The position numbers and the translations under genes are program-made. Shown here piece after piece: positions 44,723-52,243 of a DNA stretch of 64,000 nucleotides (positions within the stretch are counted from its first letter, which is position 1; the number at the start of each line of letters is the position of its first letter). Source of the stretch: CBDESM01 sp965242485 (lineage in GTDB: Bacteria; Chloroflexota; Dehalococcoidia; Bin125). A model generated the notes under the pieces. The model had not been told where the DNA came from, did no database searches, and saw only the letters and a program-made list of their open reading frames with translations. The stretch spans positions 620,001 through 684,000 of the forward strand of contig CBDESM010000003.1 of assembly GCA_965242485.1 (NCBI GenBank), read 5' to 3'.

Positions 44723-44731
44723 GCCTTCCGG

Positions 44732-45241
44732 CTAGGTGAACAACACCGACATCACCGTCGCGACTGCGAGCACCGCATCGATGAAGGCGCTGATCTGCGC
44801 CGCCCGGGCCCAGCGACTGGTGCTGGCAATGATCGGCTTGTTGTTTTCATAGTCAAAGGTCATCTGCTCGATCACCCATGCGCGGGCGACGCTCGGGCCG
44901 GCGCTCCTCTCGAGGTTCAGCACTCGCAGCGGGGATGGGCCGCGGTAGGTCAGATTCTTCTGCAAGGCGACGGTGGTGCAGCCCACGCTGATGAGGAAGA
45001 CGATCAGCGTGGCTGCCCCCAAGGATATCTGGTGCGAGCCGGGATCCTGCGCCAGCAGGGCGAAGGCGATCGCTGAGAAACCGACGATGACGGAGATCAG
45101 GGCGGCGGTGATCGGCAGGCGCGCTAAGAGGCCTTGGAAACGCGCCGTCTGGTCGTCTTCGCGGCGTTCGGCCATGCGGAGGGCCAGCTCGCCGTCGGCG
45201 TCCTCCTGCTCTTCCTCCGGGGCGTCGGTTTCGGGGGGCAT
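44732..45241 (-). CDS. Three-helix membrane protein M3
   Basis: 169 aa, closest to M2 (shared DADGELALRM, LGAATLIVFLISV.CTTVAL, RWARAAQISA). The linker again differs most (LERSAGPSVARAWVIEQMTFDYENNKP). TAGAGT 45248-45253 gives a leaderless start. Upstream lies the perfect hairpin at 45267-45300, which separates it from the large secreted-protein gene on the same strand. Confidence 0.75.
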   Translation of the reverse strand: MPPETDAPEEEQEDADGELALRMAERREDDQTARFQGLLARLPITAALISVIVGFSAIAFALLAQDPGSHQISLGAATLIVFLISVGCTTVALQKNLTYRGPSPLRVLNLERSAGPSVARAWVIEQMTFDYENNKPIIASTSRWARAAQISAFIDAVLAVATVMSVLFT

Positions 45242-45266
45242 TCGGGGACTCTAGGATACGGGAATC

Positions 45267-45300
45267 AGAGAGCCCCCGCCTTGCCGGGCGGGGGCTCTCT
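45267..45300. terminator. Perfect 14-bp hairpin between M3 and large secreted-protein gene
   Basis: Arms 45267-45280 and 45287-45300 pair perfectly (AGAGAGCCCCCGCC), with a 6-nt loop TTGCCG. It lies 27 nt after the stop of the minus-strand gene ending at 45328. There is no T run after it, so it is either a U-less terminator or a 3'-end stabiliser. Confidence 0.6.
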
Positions 45301-45327
45301 GGGTGGGCCGCTCTTGGCGACGCTGGG

Positions 45328-48300
45328 TTACTGGCTGGCGGCGAACCAGAGGTAGTCGCCTTCGATGATGGTGAAGTTGGCGGCGCTGCCGGGGAGCTCG
45401 GCGCCTTCGGGGCCGGTGGCGTATTGGATCCAGCGGCGGCCGTTGTGCAGCCAGAGCACGTCGGCGCCCTCGACCAGCGCCAGCGCTTGCGAGGCGCTGC
45501 CGGCCGTCTCGCCGCGCCAGCTCGAGATCACGCCCAGCGCCGGCATCCCGTCGGCGCTCTGGAACTCGATCGGGCCGCCGTAGGCCTCGTCGGGCAGCGC
45601 CGCCGTCCGCGTGTCCAGCACGACCCCGCCCGACGTCGCGTCCGTCGTCAGCGAGTCGCCGCTGCCCGAAACCGCGCTCACGCTCAGCACTCCGCGGCCC
45701 CGCGCGATCACGGTCAGGTTCGCCGACACCATCCCGTTCTTCGTCTTCGCCGAAGCGACCCCGTCGCTGTCCTCGTTCGGCTTCGAGATCAGCACCACGT
45801 CGCTCGTCGTCGCGACCACGCCGCGCGCGTCCAGCCGCACTTCCGTGCCGTCGGCCACGGGGATGCCGTTCGAGTCCAGCACCGCGATCGTGACCGGCCA
45901 GTTGCCGCCCACGCCGGGCAGCTCGCCCAGCTCGACGTTGATCGTCTTCGCCTTGCCGGCCAGCGTGACCGGCACGTCGAGGTCCGCGATCCCGCTGCCG
46001 CTCACCTTGGCGATGTAGTCGCCCGAAGCCAGCGGCGCGGCGGCCGACTGGTTGATGTTGATCACCAGGCTGCAGTTGGTCCGCTCCGGGTTCGCGCAGT
46101 CGATCGTCGCCACGTAGGCGCTGCTGGGCACGGCCGCGCCGGCCGCGCTCTTCAGCTCCGCCTTCGCGTTGCGCGGCATCGCCGCCGCGTTGCCCGCCGC
46201 ATCGCTCGCGCCGATCTTGATCGTCGCCGTGTCGCGGTCGTCCTTCGCGTCGCCCGAATCCGGCGTGTCGAACGAAAGCAGCCGCGGCTCATCGCCGCTC
46301 ACCGCGATGCTCGACGCGGTCCCGCTGATCACCAGCTCCAGCGGCTCGGCCGAGTAGGTGCTCCCGTCGTTCCCGATCACCGTCGCCACGATCCGCGTGT
46401 TGCCGGCCGTAGTCGGCGCTTTGAACCTGAGCGGAATCGCGCCGATCACGCCGGGGGTCGCGCCCGCGGCCACCCGCAGGCTGTCCGCCGCGGTGCCGCC
46501 GTCGGTCATGCTGGTGAAGGAGACCGTGCAGGTCGGCGCGAAGCTGCCGGGGCAGTAGTCGCCCCTGCCTTCTTCGTCTCCGCCGTCGATCTGGCCGCCG
46601 CCGATCACGCTGATCGTGATCGCCGAGAGCGCCGTGATCTGCGAGGGCGCGTTCTCCGCGTTGCGAATCGAGAGCACCACGGCCTTGGCCTCGGGGTCGC
46701 CCACGCGGATCGTCCCGGTCGGCACGACCCCGCCGACGGGCGCGCGGCTCAGCGTCACCGTCTCGATCTGCTTGACCGCGCCGACCCGCAGCCGCGCCTG
46801 GCCGAACGCCATCACGCCCTGGTACTGCATCGTGCCCGTCGGCAGCTCGTAGAACGCCGGCACGCTGCCCTCCGGCACCGAAGCGGTCGGGTCATCCGCC
46901 GTCAAGCGCCAGACCGGCACGTTGCCGGTCACCACGATGTCATCGTCGCCCGCATCCGCGTCGACCCGCACCTTCGGCGCGCCGCCGTCCTCGTTGGTCA
47001 TGTAGCAGCTGACCAGGCCCGCGTCGTCGGCCGAGCCGGTCGCGCCCCGGCGGTCGACGCAGTTGATGTGGTTGTAGCCCTCTTCGCTGAGCGACAGGCG
47101 CTTGCCGCCGTTCTCGTCCCAGACCGCGGGGCCGTTGAGCACCAGGTAGCCGTCGCCGAAGCCCTGCTCGCGCAGGTCGATCCCGCCGCTGCCCAGCGTC
47201 GCGTCGAGCCCCTCGTAGGCGGTCGCGTACCAGAAGCCGCTGACCGAGCCGTGGAAGCGCTGCGTCGCCTCGTCCTGCGCGTGGTAGCCCACCGCCACCT
47301 GCGCCACCTGCGACGCGCCCAGCCGCCCGTCCGCGTCGTCCGGCAGCCAAGCGATCACCCGCGCCGAGCCCTCGCCGTTCCCGCTCGGAGCCTTGGCCAC
47401 GTACTCGGGAATCGGGTTGTTGACGAAGGTGCCGTCCTTGATCCGGCCGCTGAGCGTGATGTCTTCCGGGTTCTCGGTGTCATGCACGACCCGCAGGATC
47501 ATGGGCGTCATGTGCATGAGATCCCACCCGTAGCCCGTCTCCAATGTGCGGCCGCGGAGCATGGCTTGCATCAACGTGCCCAGCCGGTCTTCCGGATCGG
47601 CGCCATCGGGATCGTTGAGGTGGCAGTCCGTCCCCTCGTCGGTCGTGCCGTCGTCGCTGCACTCCCAGTCCGTGTAGAGCAGACGCACCGTGCCCTTGCC
47701 CTTGACGTTCAGGGTGATCCTGTCAGCGTTCGACGCGCTGCCGCCGGTTTGGAAGTCGGAAAGGCGGACGGTGGTCATGTACTCGCCGTCGATGGCGCTC
47801 GCGGGGAGGCTGGTCTCCCGCATGAGGCCGATCCGCAGCGCCAAGTCGCCGCTGCTCCCGTAGGCGCCGATCCGGCCTTGCGGGCCCGCCTCATTCACAT
47901 CGGGGGTGTCAGCATCGTTGTCCCGTCTCTTGCTGAAGGCATTGGCCGGGTTCGGCGATGCGAATTGGTACTGGCCGCTGGCGACTTCGGTTTCGCCCTT
48001 CATGTAGCGGACGTAGACGATGCCGTCGGTGGCCCAAGCGGAAGAGGGCGGGGTGCGGATCTCGCCGGCGAGGTAGTTGACGAACGGACCGACCGTCCCG
48101 TCGTAGTTGCCGCTGGTGTCGCCGAAGGATTTCTTGTTGTAGGTGCAGATGCCGAGTTGGTCGTTGCCGCTGCGCCAAGCGTCGACGAAGGGGCTCTCCA
48201 CGCCGGCCCCGACGGGCGGACTCGAGACCGGGCAGAGATCGGGATGGAAGACGATGCCCGCGTTGTTCAGGCGATCGGAGCTCTTGATCTCGACTTCGAC

Positions 48301-49248
48301 GGTGTCGAAATCGCTGTAGGGAACCTTGACCGGGTTGCCGTCGGCGTCGTTGCCATTGCTCAGGATCGAGCCCATGAGCAGGGCGCGCCCGAGTTCGGGG
48401 TTGTCGGTGCAATCGTCAACGGAGGTGTCCTCGCTGGTGCAGGGCGCGAGGCCGTCGTCAGTGTCCTTCATCCGGTAGACGCTGACCTCGCGGTAGTCGG
48501 GGCTGACGAAGCGGAGCGCGTGCTCCGTCCGCGTGCCTTCGCCGTTGGCCTTGGCGATGGCCGAGACGTAGAAGTTGTCGAGGTCGGGCGGGAGCACGAG
48601 CTTGAAGACGCCGCCATGGCCCGCCGTGTCGGCGTTCCCGGCACTGGCATGGTCGGGGTCACCGAGGAACCGTGCTTTGCCACCAGGACCGACTCCGTTG
48701 CCGGCGCCGCAAGGGAGGCCGAAGTTGCCCATGCCGCCTCCCCAGCGGTCGGGGCAGAGGAAGTCCACGAAATCGCCATCGTCGTCCTCCGCCTGGAGGC
48801 CGTATTCGTGCATAGCGCCGCCATAGCCGTCGCCGCCGGGGGGGATGCGGTGGTCGCCGCCACTGATGATGTCGGGGGTGCTCGCGTCGGGGTCGTCGTA
48901 GCGGAAGCCCACGACGATGAAGTCGATGCTGCCGGAGGATTGGTGGTAGGGCACGTTCAGGACCGAGGCGGCGGGGACGGCGCCCGCGGTCACTGCCGCG
49001 CTGGTGACCCAGACCTTGATGTAGATGTCATCGTCTTCGTCGTAGGCGAACCTGCCGTTGACGGCCTGGATGGGCGCGCCCGCGCCGGAGTTCGCGCCGG
49101 GGTCCCAGCGGACGATGTGCGGATACAGCGAGGGCGTCTGTGCGTCCGCGCGGGGGATGACGGCGAGGGCCGCGGCGGCGAGCAGCGCGGCCAACGCGGC
49201 GAGCAGGAACAAGCGGCGGTTCAGGAAGAGGGCAGAGACGGGCAGCAC
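45328..49248 (-). CDS. Large secreted protein related to giant surface protein
   Basis: 1,306 aa from GTG 49248, chosen for GAGGAG 8 nt upstream and because a signal peptide (RRLFLLAALAALLAAAALAVIPRADA) follows at once; the frame runs further up into unlikely G-rich sequence. The mature protein is acidic with calcium-binding-like Asp/Gly-rich stretches, paired cysteines (CVDRRG..SCYM, DYCPG..PTCTVSF, DCANPERTNCSL) and Ig/cadherin-like beta regions. From about residue 720 it aligns with the C-terminal portion of the giant protein (WDENGGKRLSLS / FSGDGGKKLEIG; VADGTEVRLDARG / VADGTQVRLSVRS). It ends with LVEGADVLWLHNGRRWIQYA and EGDYLWFAASQ, probably the C-terminus the giant protein also has. 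Likely a cell-surface protein. Confidence 0.88.
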   Translation of the reverse strand: MLPVSALFLNRRLFLLAALAALLAAAALAVIPRADAQTPSLYPHIVRWDPGANSGAGAPIQAVNGRFAYDEDDDIYIKVWVTSAAVTAGAVPAASVLNVPYHQSSGSIDFIVVGFRYDDPDASTPDIISGGDHRIPPGGDGYGGAMHEYGLQAEDDDGDFVDFLCPDRWGGGMGNFGLPCGAGNGVGPGGKARFLGDPDHASAGNADTAGHGGVFKLVLPPDLDNFYVSAIAKANGEGTRTEHALRFVSPDYREVSVYRMKDTDDGLAPCTSEDTSVDDCTDNPELGRALLMGSILSNGNDADGNPVKVPYSDFDTVEVEIKSSDRLNNAGIVFHPDLCPVSSPPVGAGVESPFVDAWRSGNDQLGICTYNKKSFGDTSGNYDGTVGPFVNYLAGEIRTPPSSAWATDGIVYVRYMKGETEVASGQYQFASPNPANAFSKRRDNDADTPDVNEAGPQGRIGAYGSSGDLALRIGLMRETSLPASAIDGEYMTTVRLSDFQTGGSASNADRITLNVKGKGTVRLLYTDWECSDDGTTDEGTDCHLNDPDGADPEDRLGTLMQAMLRGRTLETGYGWDLMHMTPMILRVVHDTENPEDITLSGRIKDGTFVNNPIPEYVAKAPSGNGEGSARVIAWLPDDADGRLGASQVAQVAVGYHAQDEATQRFHGSVSGFWYATAYEGLDATLGSGGIDLREQGFGDGYLVLNGPAVWDENGGKRLSLSEEGYNHINCVDRRGATGSADDAGLVSCYMTNEDGGAPKVRVDADAGDDDIVVTGNVPVWRLTADDPTASVPEGSVPAFYELPTGTMQYQGVMAFGQARLRVGAVKQIETVTLSRAPVGGVVPTGTIRVGDPEAKAVVLSIRNAENAPSQITALSAITISVIGGGQIDGGDEEGRGDYCPGSFAPTCTVSFTSMTDGGTAADSLRVAAGATPGVIGAIPLRFKAPTTAGNTRIVATVIGNDGSTYSAEPLELVISGTASSIAVSGDEPRLLSFDTPDSGDAKDDRDTATIKIGASDAAGNAAAMPRNAKAELKSAAGAAVPSSAYVATIDCANPERTNCSLVININQSAAAPLASGDYIAKVSGSGIADLDVPVTLAGKAKTINVELGELPGVGGNWPVTIAVLDSNGIPVADGTEVRLDARGVVATTSDVVLISKPNEDSDGVASAKTKNGMVSANLTVIARGRGVLSVSAVSGSGDSLTTDATSGGVVLDTRTAALPDEAYGGPIEFQSADGMPALGVISSWRGETAGSASQALALVEGADVLWLHNGRRWIQYATGPEGAELPGSAANFTIIEGDYLWFAASQ

Positions 49249-49295
49249 GGCGACTCCTCTACTCGCGCCGCCGCAAGCGCAGCCAGCGCATAGAC

Positions 49296-49395
49296 ACGCC
49301 CCCCACCATACAACACCCCCACCCCAAGCGCCCCCCGCCCCGCCAGATTTACACCCCCCTAACACACCGCCCTCCCTACCCCCCCGCCAAGATAG
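49296..49395 (-). promoter_or_regulatory. G-run-rich region upstream of large secreted protein
   Basis: The coding strand carries repeated runs of three to seven G with short spacers over about 90 nt, directly upstream of the start region. Four or more G-runs within 30 nt could fold as G-quadruplexes. A TATGGT box near 49312 could be the promoter. Together with the 15-G tract before the giant gene this is a shared feature of the two related surface genes. Confidence 0.4.
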
Positions 49396-49454
49396 CCACC
49401 GCCGCAATCACCGCCGCCGCCCCGCCAAATGCGGGCTCCCGATCGCGGGGAGCG

Positions 49455-49787
49455 CTATTCGGCCTCGGCCTCGTCGCCCGGCGGCAGGGCCGCGCGGGCA
49501 TCGACGGAGAGGATTTCGATGACGAGCTGGTTGAGGAAGCGGTAGACGATCACGAGCCGATCCCAGACCATGACGTGCTCGTAGCGGTGATAGGGCGGCA
49601 TGTTGGAGGCATCGAAAACGGTGGGGTTGTCCGTCGTCGGGTCCTGCAGGAGCGCGTTGAGCGCTTCAACCCAGCTGAGGCGGTCCTGCGTGGCGAGGCG
49701 GTTGATGTCGGAGCCGGGAAGATCGGGATGCACGGCCTCCGAGTACTTGACGTCGTATCCGCTCGGGCCGGGCGGTTCGGCGGCCAC
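49455..49787 (-). CDS. ParE/RelE-like toxin paired with Panacea antitoxin
   Basis: 110 aa from GTG 49787, which overlaps the antitoxin stop (TAGTG) by one base; the open frame continues upstream inside the antitoxin gene and is not used. YDVKYSEAVHPDLPGSDINRLATQDRLSWVEALNALLQDP, then the beta strands YEHVMVWDRLVIVYRFLNQLVIEILSVDA are a plausible RelE/ParE-type layout (two helices then a sheet). The exact family is inferred from this and from the operon. Toxins of this group either cleave mRNA on the ribosome or inhibit gyrase. Confidence 0.6.
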   Translation of the reverse strand: MAAEPPGPSGYDVKYSEAVHPDLPGSDINRLATQDRLSWVEALNALLQDPTTDNPTVFDASNMPPYHRYEHVMVWDRLVIVYRFLNQLVIEILSVDARAALPPGDEAEAE

Positions 49788-50341
49788 TAGAAAGTGACGG
49801 GGCTGGTGGGCTGTCCGCGGCGGCGGGCGACGCGCTGCTGCAGTTCCACGTCGTTTTCGAGCATCGCGCGGACGGCATCCTTGTCGACGGGGGGCGGGAT
49901 GGCGCGTTGGCCGAGCAGCTCTCCGTTGAAGAATTCGTAGATGGCGCGACGGGAGATTTCGCCGCCGCGCTCGTCGCGCCGCCAGACATCGTGCCAAGGC
50001 CGCTCCATGTGGGTCTGGTTGCGGAGGTTCCAAGAGGTCATCCAGCCCAAGCGGGCGTAGATCATCTCGAGGACTTCGATGCGCCACTGCTCGAGTTCGG
50101 GCTTTTCGCCCGTCGCGGGGATGGAGATGCGGCCGTGTTCCTTGTACTGGTGGTAGACGGCGGGGACGACGGGGCCGTGTTCCCAGGCTTCGATGCGGTC
50201 GTCGAAGATCGGCTTCTGCCAGAGCGCGAGCGAGTAGCCCTGCGCGTAGTAGCAGAGCTTCTGGAGCTTGAGGTGGTCGATCCGGTCGCCGGCATCGGCG
50301 GCCATGTGGACGATGCGTGCTGCGATGGCGGTCGCGTCCAT
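49787..50341 (-). CDS. Panacea (GepA/SocA-like, DUF4065) antitoxin, third module
   Basis: 184 aa. DHLKLQKLCYYAQGYSLALW (residues 22-41), FDDRIEAWEHGPVVPAVYHQYKEHG (about 46-70) and the central RLGWMTSWNLRNQTH are the textbook DUF4065/Panacea signature, of a different branch from the two tandem copies at 20-22 kb. The C-terminal part (EISRRAIYEFFNGELL) resembles the toxin-recognising tail. The promoter TACACT (about 50376) gives a leader with AGGGAG before the ATG. Confidence 0.88.
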   Translation of the reverse strand: MDATAIAARIVHMAADAGDRIDHLKLQKLCYYAQGYSLALWQKPIFDDRIEAWEHGPVVPAVYHQYKEHGRISIPATGEKPELEQWRIEVLEMIYARLGWMTSWNLRNQTHMERPWHDVWRRDERGGEISRRAIYEFFNGELLGQRAIPPPVDKDAVRAMLENDVELQQRVARRRGQPTSPVTF

Positions 50342-50415
50342 GGCGGTCTCCCTACGGAATGCAGGAATCCAGTGTAGCGGGAGCGCGCCCGCCCGCCGGC
50401 CGACTCCGCAAGCGC

Positions 50416-50439
50416 TAAGATCAGCAGCAGGAGGCCGCC
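50416..50439 (+). promoter_or_regulatory. Promoter and ribosome site of small gene B1
   Basis: TAAGAT (50416-50421) followed by GCAGGAGGCC and ATG 50440. B2 has the same arrangement (TAAGAT 50713-50718, GCAGGAGGCC, ATG 50737), so the promoters were duplicated with the genes. Confidence 0.55.
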
Positions 50440-50667
50440 ATGCTGAACTGGCTCAAGAGCATAAAGAAGCTCTGGGAACTGGACCCGCCCCCCGAACGCT
50501 GGGACCTCTCCTCCCTCAGCGAAGAAGAAATCGCCCGCTACAAGGCCCTCCTAGCCGACCGCAAGTCCTACGCCCACATGACCTGGGACGAGTTCCGCGA
50601 GTACATCCGAGAGCAGGGCCTGCCGCCGCCGCCGCCGTTCGGAAAGCGCAGCCTGCTGACCTACTAG
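50440..50667 (+). CDS. Small GLPPP-motif protein B1
   Basis: 75 aa. MLNWLKSIKKLWELDPPPERWDLSSLSEEE, then IARYKALLADRKSYAHMTWDEFREYIREQGLPPPPPFGKRSLLTY. The second half aligns with the A family (KSYA.MTW.E......GLPPP), while the amphipathic N-terminal 20 residues are an addition. It is followed by a remnant of an M gene 3' end rather than a complete M gene. Confidence 0.75.
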   Translation: MLNWLKSIKKLWELDPPPERWDLSSLSEEEIARYKALLADRKSYAHMTWDEFREYIREQGLPPPPPFGKRSLLTY

Positions 50668-50693
50668 GACAAGATCGCCGCGATGATCGTGGC
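50664..50693 (-). pseudogene. Remnant of an M-gene 3' end after B1
   Basis: The 28 nt at 50666-50693 are identical to 50966-50993, the last codons of M5 (ATIIAAILS and stop on the minus strand). Here only about ten codons remain before B2's promoter. This is direct evidence that B1 was once paired with a convergent M gene later deleted. Confidence 0.6.
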
Positions 50694-50736
50694 AAGGGCA
50701 GGCTCAGGGCGCTAAGATCGGCTGCAGGAGGCCGCG

Positions 50737-50967
50737 ATGCTGCTGAACTGGCTCAAGAGCGTGAAGAAGCTCTGGGAACTGGATCCCCCGCCGGAGCGCT
50801 GGGACCTCTCCTCCCTCAGCGACGAAGAGATCGCCCGCTACAAGGCGCTGCTGGCCGACTGGAAGGCCTACGAGCACATGGACTGGGACGAGTTCCGCGA
50901 GTACATCCGAGAACAGGGACTGCCGCCCCCGCCGCCGTTCGGAAAGCGCCCCCTGCTGACCTATTAG
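50737..50967 (+). CDS. Small GLPPP-motif protein B2
   Basis: 76 aa, near-identical duplicate of B1 (MLLNWLKSVKKLWELDPPPERWDLSSLSDEE; DWKAYEHMDWDEFREYIREQGLPPPPPFGKR). Differences concentrate in the KSYAHMTW segment (KAYEHMDW). Its stop overlaps that of M5 by 4 bp, tail-to-tail, tighter than the 9 bp seen for A/M pairs. Confidence 0.75.
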   Translation: MLLNWLKSVKKLWELDPPPERWDLSSLSDEEIARYKALLADWKAYEHMDWDEFREYIREQGLPPPPPFGKRPLLTY

Positions 50968-51449
50968 GACAAGATCGCCGCGATGATCGTGGCCGGGGCG
51001 ATGACGGCGTTGGCGGCGGTGGCCGCGACGGAGACCCGGAGCCAGCGCTCCGCGCGGGCGATCCGGGGTTCGTTGGCGGCGTAGAGATTGAGCATCACGT
51101 CGGTTGCGAGGGCGATGGCGGCCGCTTCGCCGAACCGCCGCTCCACCGCGCGGATGGCATGCGGCCTCGCGTCGGGCGTCGAGAGGCTCCCGCTGAGCGC
51201 GGCGAACGAGCTGGTGATTCCAATGGCGAAGATGACGAGGATGATGATGCTGAGCGCTTGGATCGCGGCGCCCGGCTCGCGCACCCAAGCCGCGAGGGCG
51301 AGGGCGAAGAGGCCGATGACGATGGAGTTGGCGCTGATCGAGACGCCGATCCGGGCGCGAATCTCGCGGACGCGCTCATTCTGATGTTCAGTGAGCCAGA
51401 GGGTCGACTCATAGGAGAAGCGTCCGCCGTCTTGGTCGTCGTCAGGCAT
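50964..51449 (-). CDS. Three-helix membrane protein M5, partner of B2
   Basis: 161 aa, a diverged member of the M family: charged N-terminus (MPDDDQDGG), helices at about 38-58 (SANSIVIGLFALALAAWV) and 65-85, linker with RRFGEAAAIALATDVMLNLYAANEPRIARAERW, third helix at the C-terminus (SVAATAANAVIAPATIIAAIL). It keeps the N...I..(A/S)..RW motif before the last helix seen in M1-M4. TACACT 51457-51462 lies 7 nt before the ATG. It pairs with the B-type small protein, so small-protein type and M type co-vary. Confidence 0.7.
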   Translation of the reverse strand: MPDDDQDGGRFSYESTLWLTEHQNERVREIRARIGVSISANSIVIGLFALALAAWVREPGAAIQALSIIILVIFAIGITSSFAALSGSLSTPDARPHAIRAVERRFGEAAAIALATDVMLNLYAANEPRIARAERWLRVSVAATAANAVIAPATIIAAILS

Positions 51450-51521
51450 CGCGGGCAGTGTAGAGGGCGGGCGGCTGGGAGGATTCAGATCGCCTAGAAT
51501 GGGCGACGAGGGGGGTGCAAG

Positions 51522-51689
51522 ATGGCCCGGAAGGAACGGCGGATCACGCCAGAGGAGTTCGACCGCCTGAAGGCGAAGTGGAGCAAGCCGAGGAAGAATT
51601 TCGCGGAGATGACGGACGAAGAGCTGGAGGAGTGCTACCGCGAGCTGGGCCTGCCGCCGCCCGGCAAGCTGTTCGAAGTGCGCTGGTAG
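51522..51689 (+). CDS. Small charged GLPPP-motif protein A6
   Basis: 55 aa, ATG 51522 (GGGGGGTGCAAG upstream; TAGAAT at 51495-51500). MARKERRITPEEFDRLKAKWSKP, KNFAEMTDEELEECYRELGLPPPGKLFEVRW. It is the most diverged A member but keeps every landmark. It ends 13 bp before the end of M4. Confidence 0.72.
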   Translation: MARKERRITPEEFDRLKAKWSKPRKNFAEMTDEELEECYRELGLPPPGKLFEVRW

Positions 51690-51702
51690 AAGGCGCGGGG
51701 GA

Positions 51703-52206
51703 TCAAGCGAATAGGACGACGAGGACCGTCGCCACGGCGAAGGCGGCGTCGGCGGCTGCGAAGAGCTGCGCGGCGCGGGACCAGCGCTCCATGGCCACGA
51801 TCACCGGCTCGTTGATAGAGAAGGCGCGGCCCATTTCCCCGGCCGCCCATCTGCGCGCAAGCGCTTCGCCGGCGTCCCGTTCGATTTCGATCACCTCTTT
51901 CACCGTCGGACCGCGCTGCGAACGGGTCATTTGCAGGGCGGCCGTGGTGCAGCCGACGCTGGCCAGGAAGATGATCAGTGCGGTGGCGGCGAGGGCGAGT
52001 TCCGGCGGCGACGGGTCGCGTGCGAGGAGCGCGAAGGCGATGGCGAAGAGGCCGATGATGACGGAGTTGAGGGCGGCGGTGACGGCAAGGCGGGCATGGA
52101 TGGCGCGGAAGCGGTCGGATTGGTCGTCAAGCTGCCATTTGGCAAGATCGTAGGCGAGGCCGCCCCCGGGTTCTTCTTCGTCGTCCAACGGCTCAGGTTC
52201 CGGCAT
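51703..52206 (-). CDS. Three-helix membrane protein M4, partner of A6
   Basis: 167 aa. Acidic tail (MPEPEPLDDEEE), DQSDRFRAIHARLAVTAALNSVIIGLFAIAFALL first helix, LALAATALIIFLASVGCTTAAL second, linker with ERDAGEALARRWAAGEM, and AMERWSRAAQLFAAADAAFAVATVLVVLF third. Clearly homologous to M1-M3 and intermediate towards M5. TAGACT 52213-52218 is 6 nt before the ATG. Confidence 0.75.
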   Translation of the reverse strand: MPEPEPLDDEEEPGGGLAYDLAKWQLDDQSDRFRAIHARLAVTAALNSVIIGLFAIAFALLARDPSPPELALAATALIIFLASVGCTTAALQMTRSQRGPTVKEVIEIERDAGEALARRWAAGEMGRAFSINEPVIVAMERWSRAAQLFAAADAAFAVATVLVVLFA

Positions 52207-52243
52207 TCGCGTAGTCTAAGAGCAGTTGCGGCGCCGCCGGAGG

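Noticed and set aside
45424..49293. 1,289-codon open frame on the + strand
   Set aside because: Antisense to the large secreted protein; no ribosome site and composition typical of a GC-rich shadow frame.
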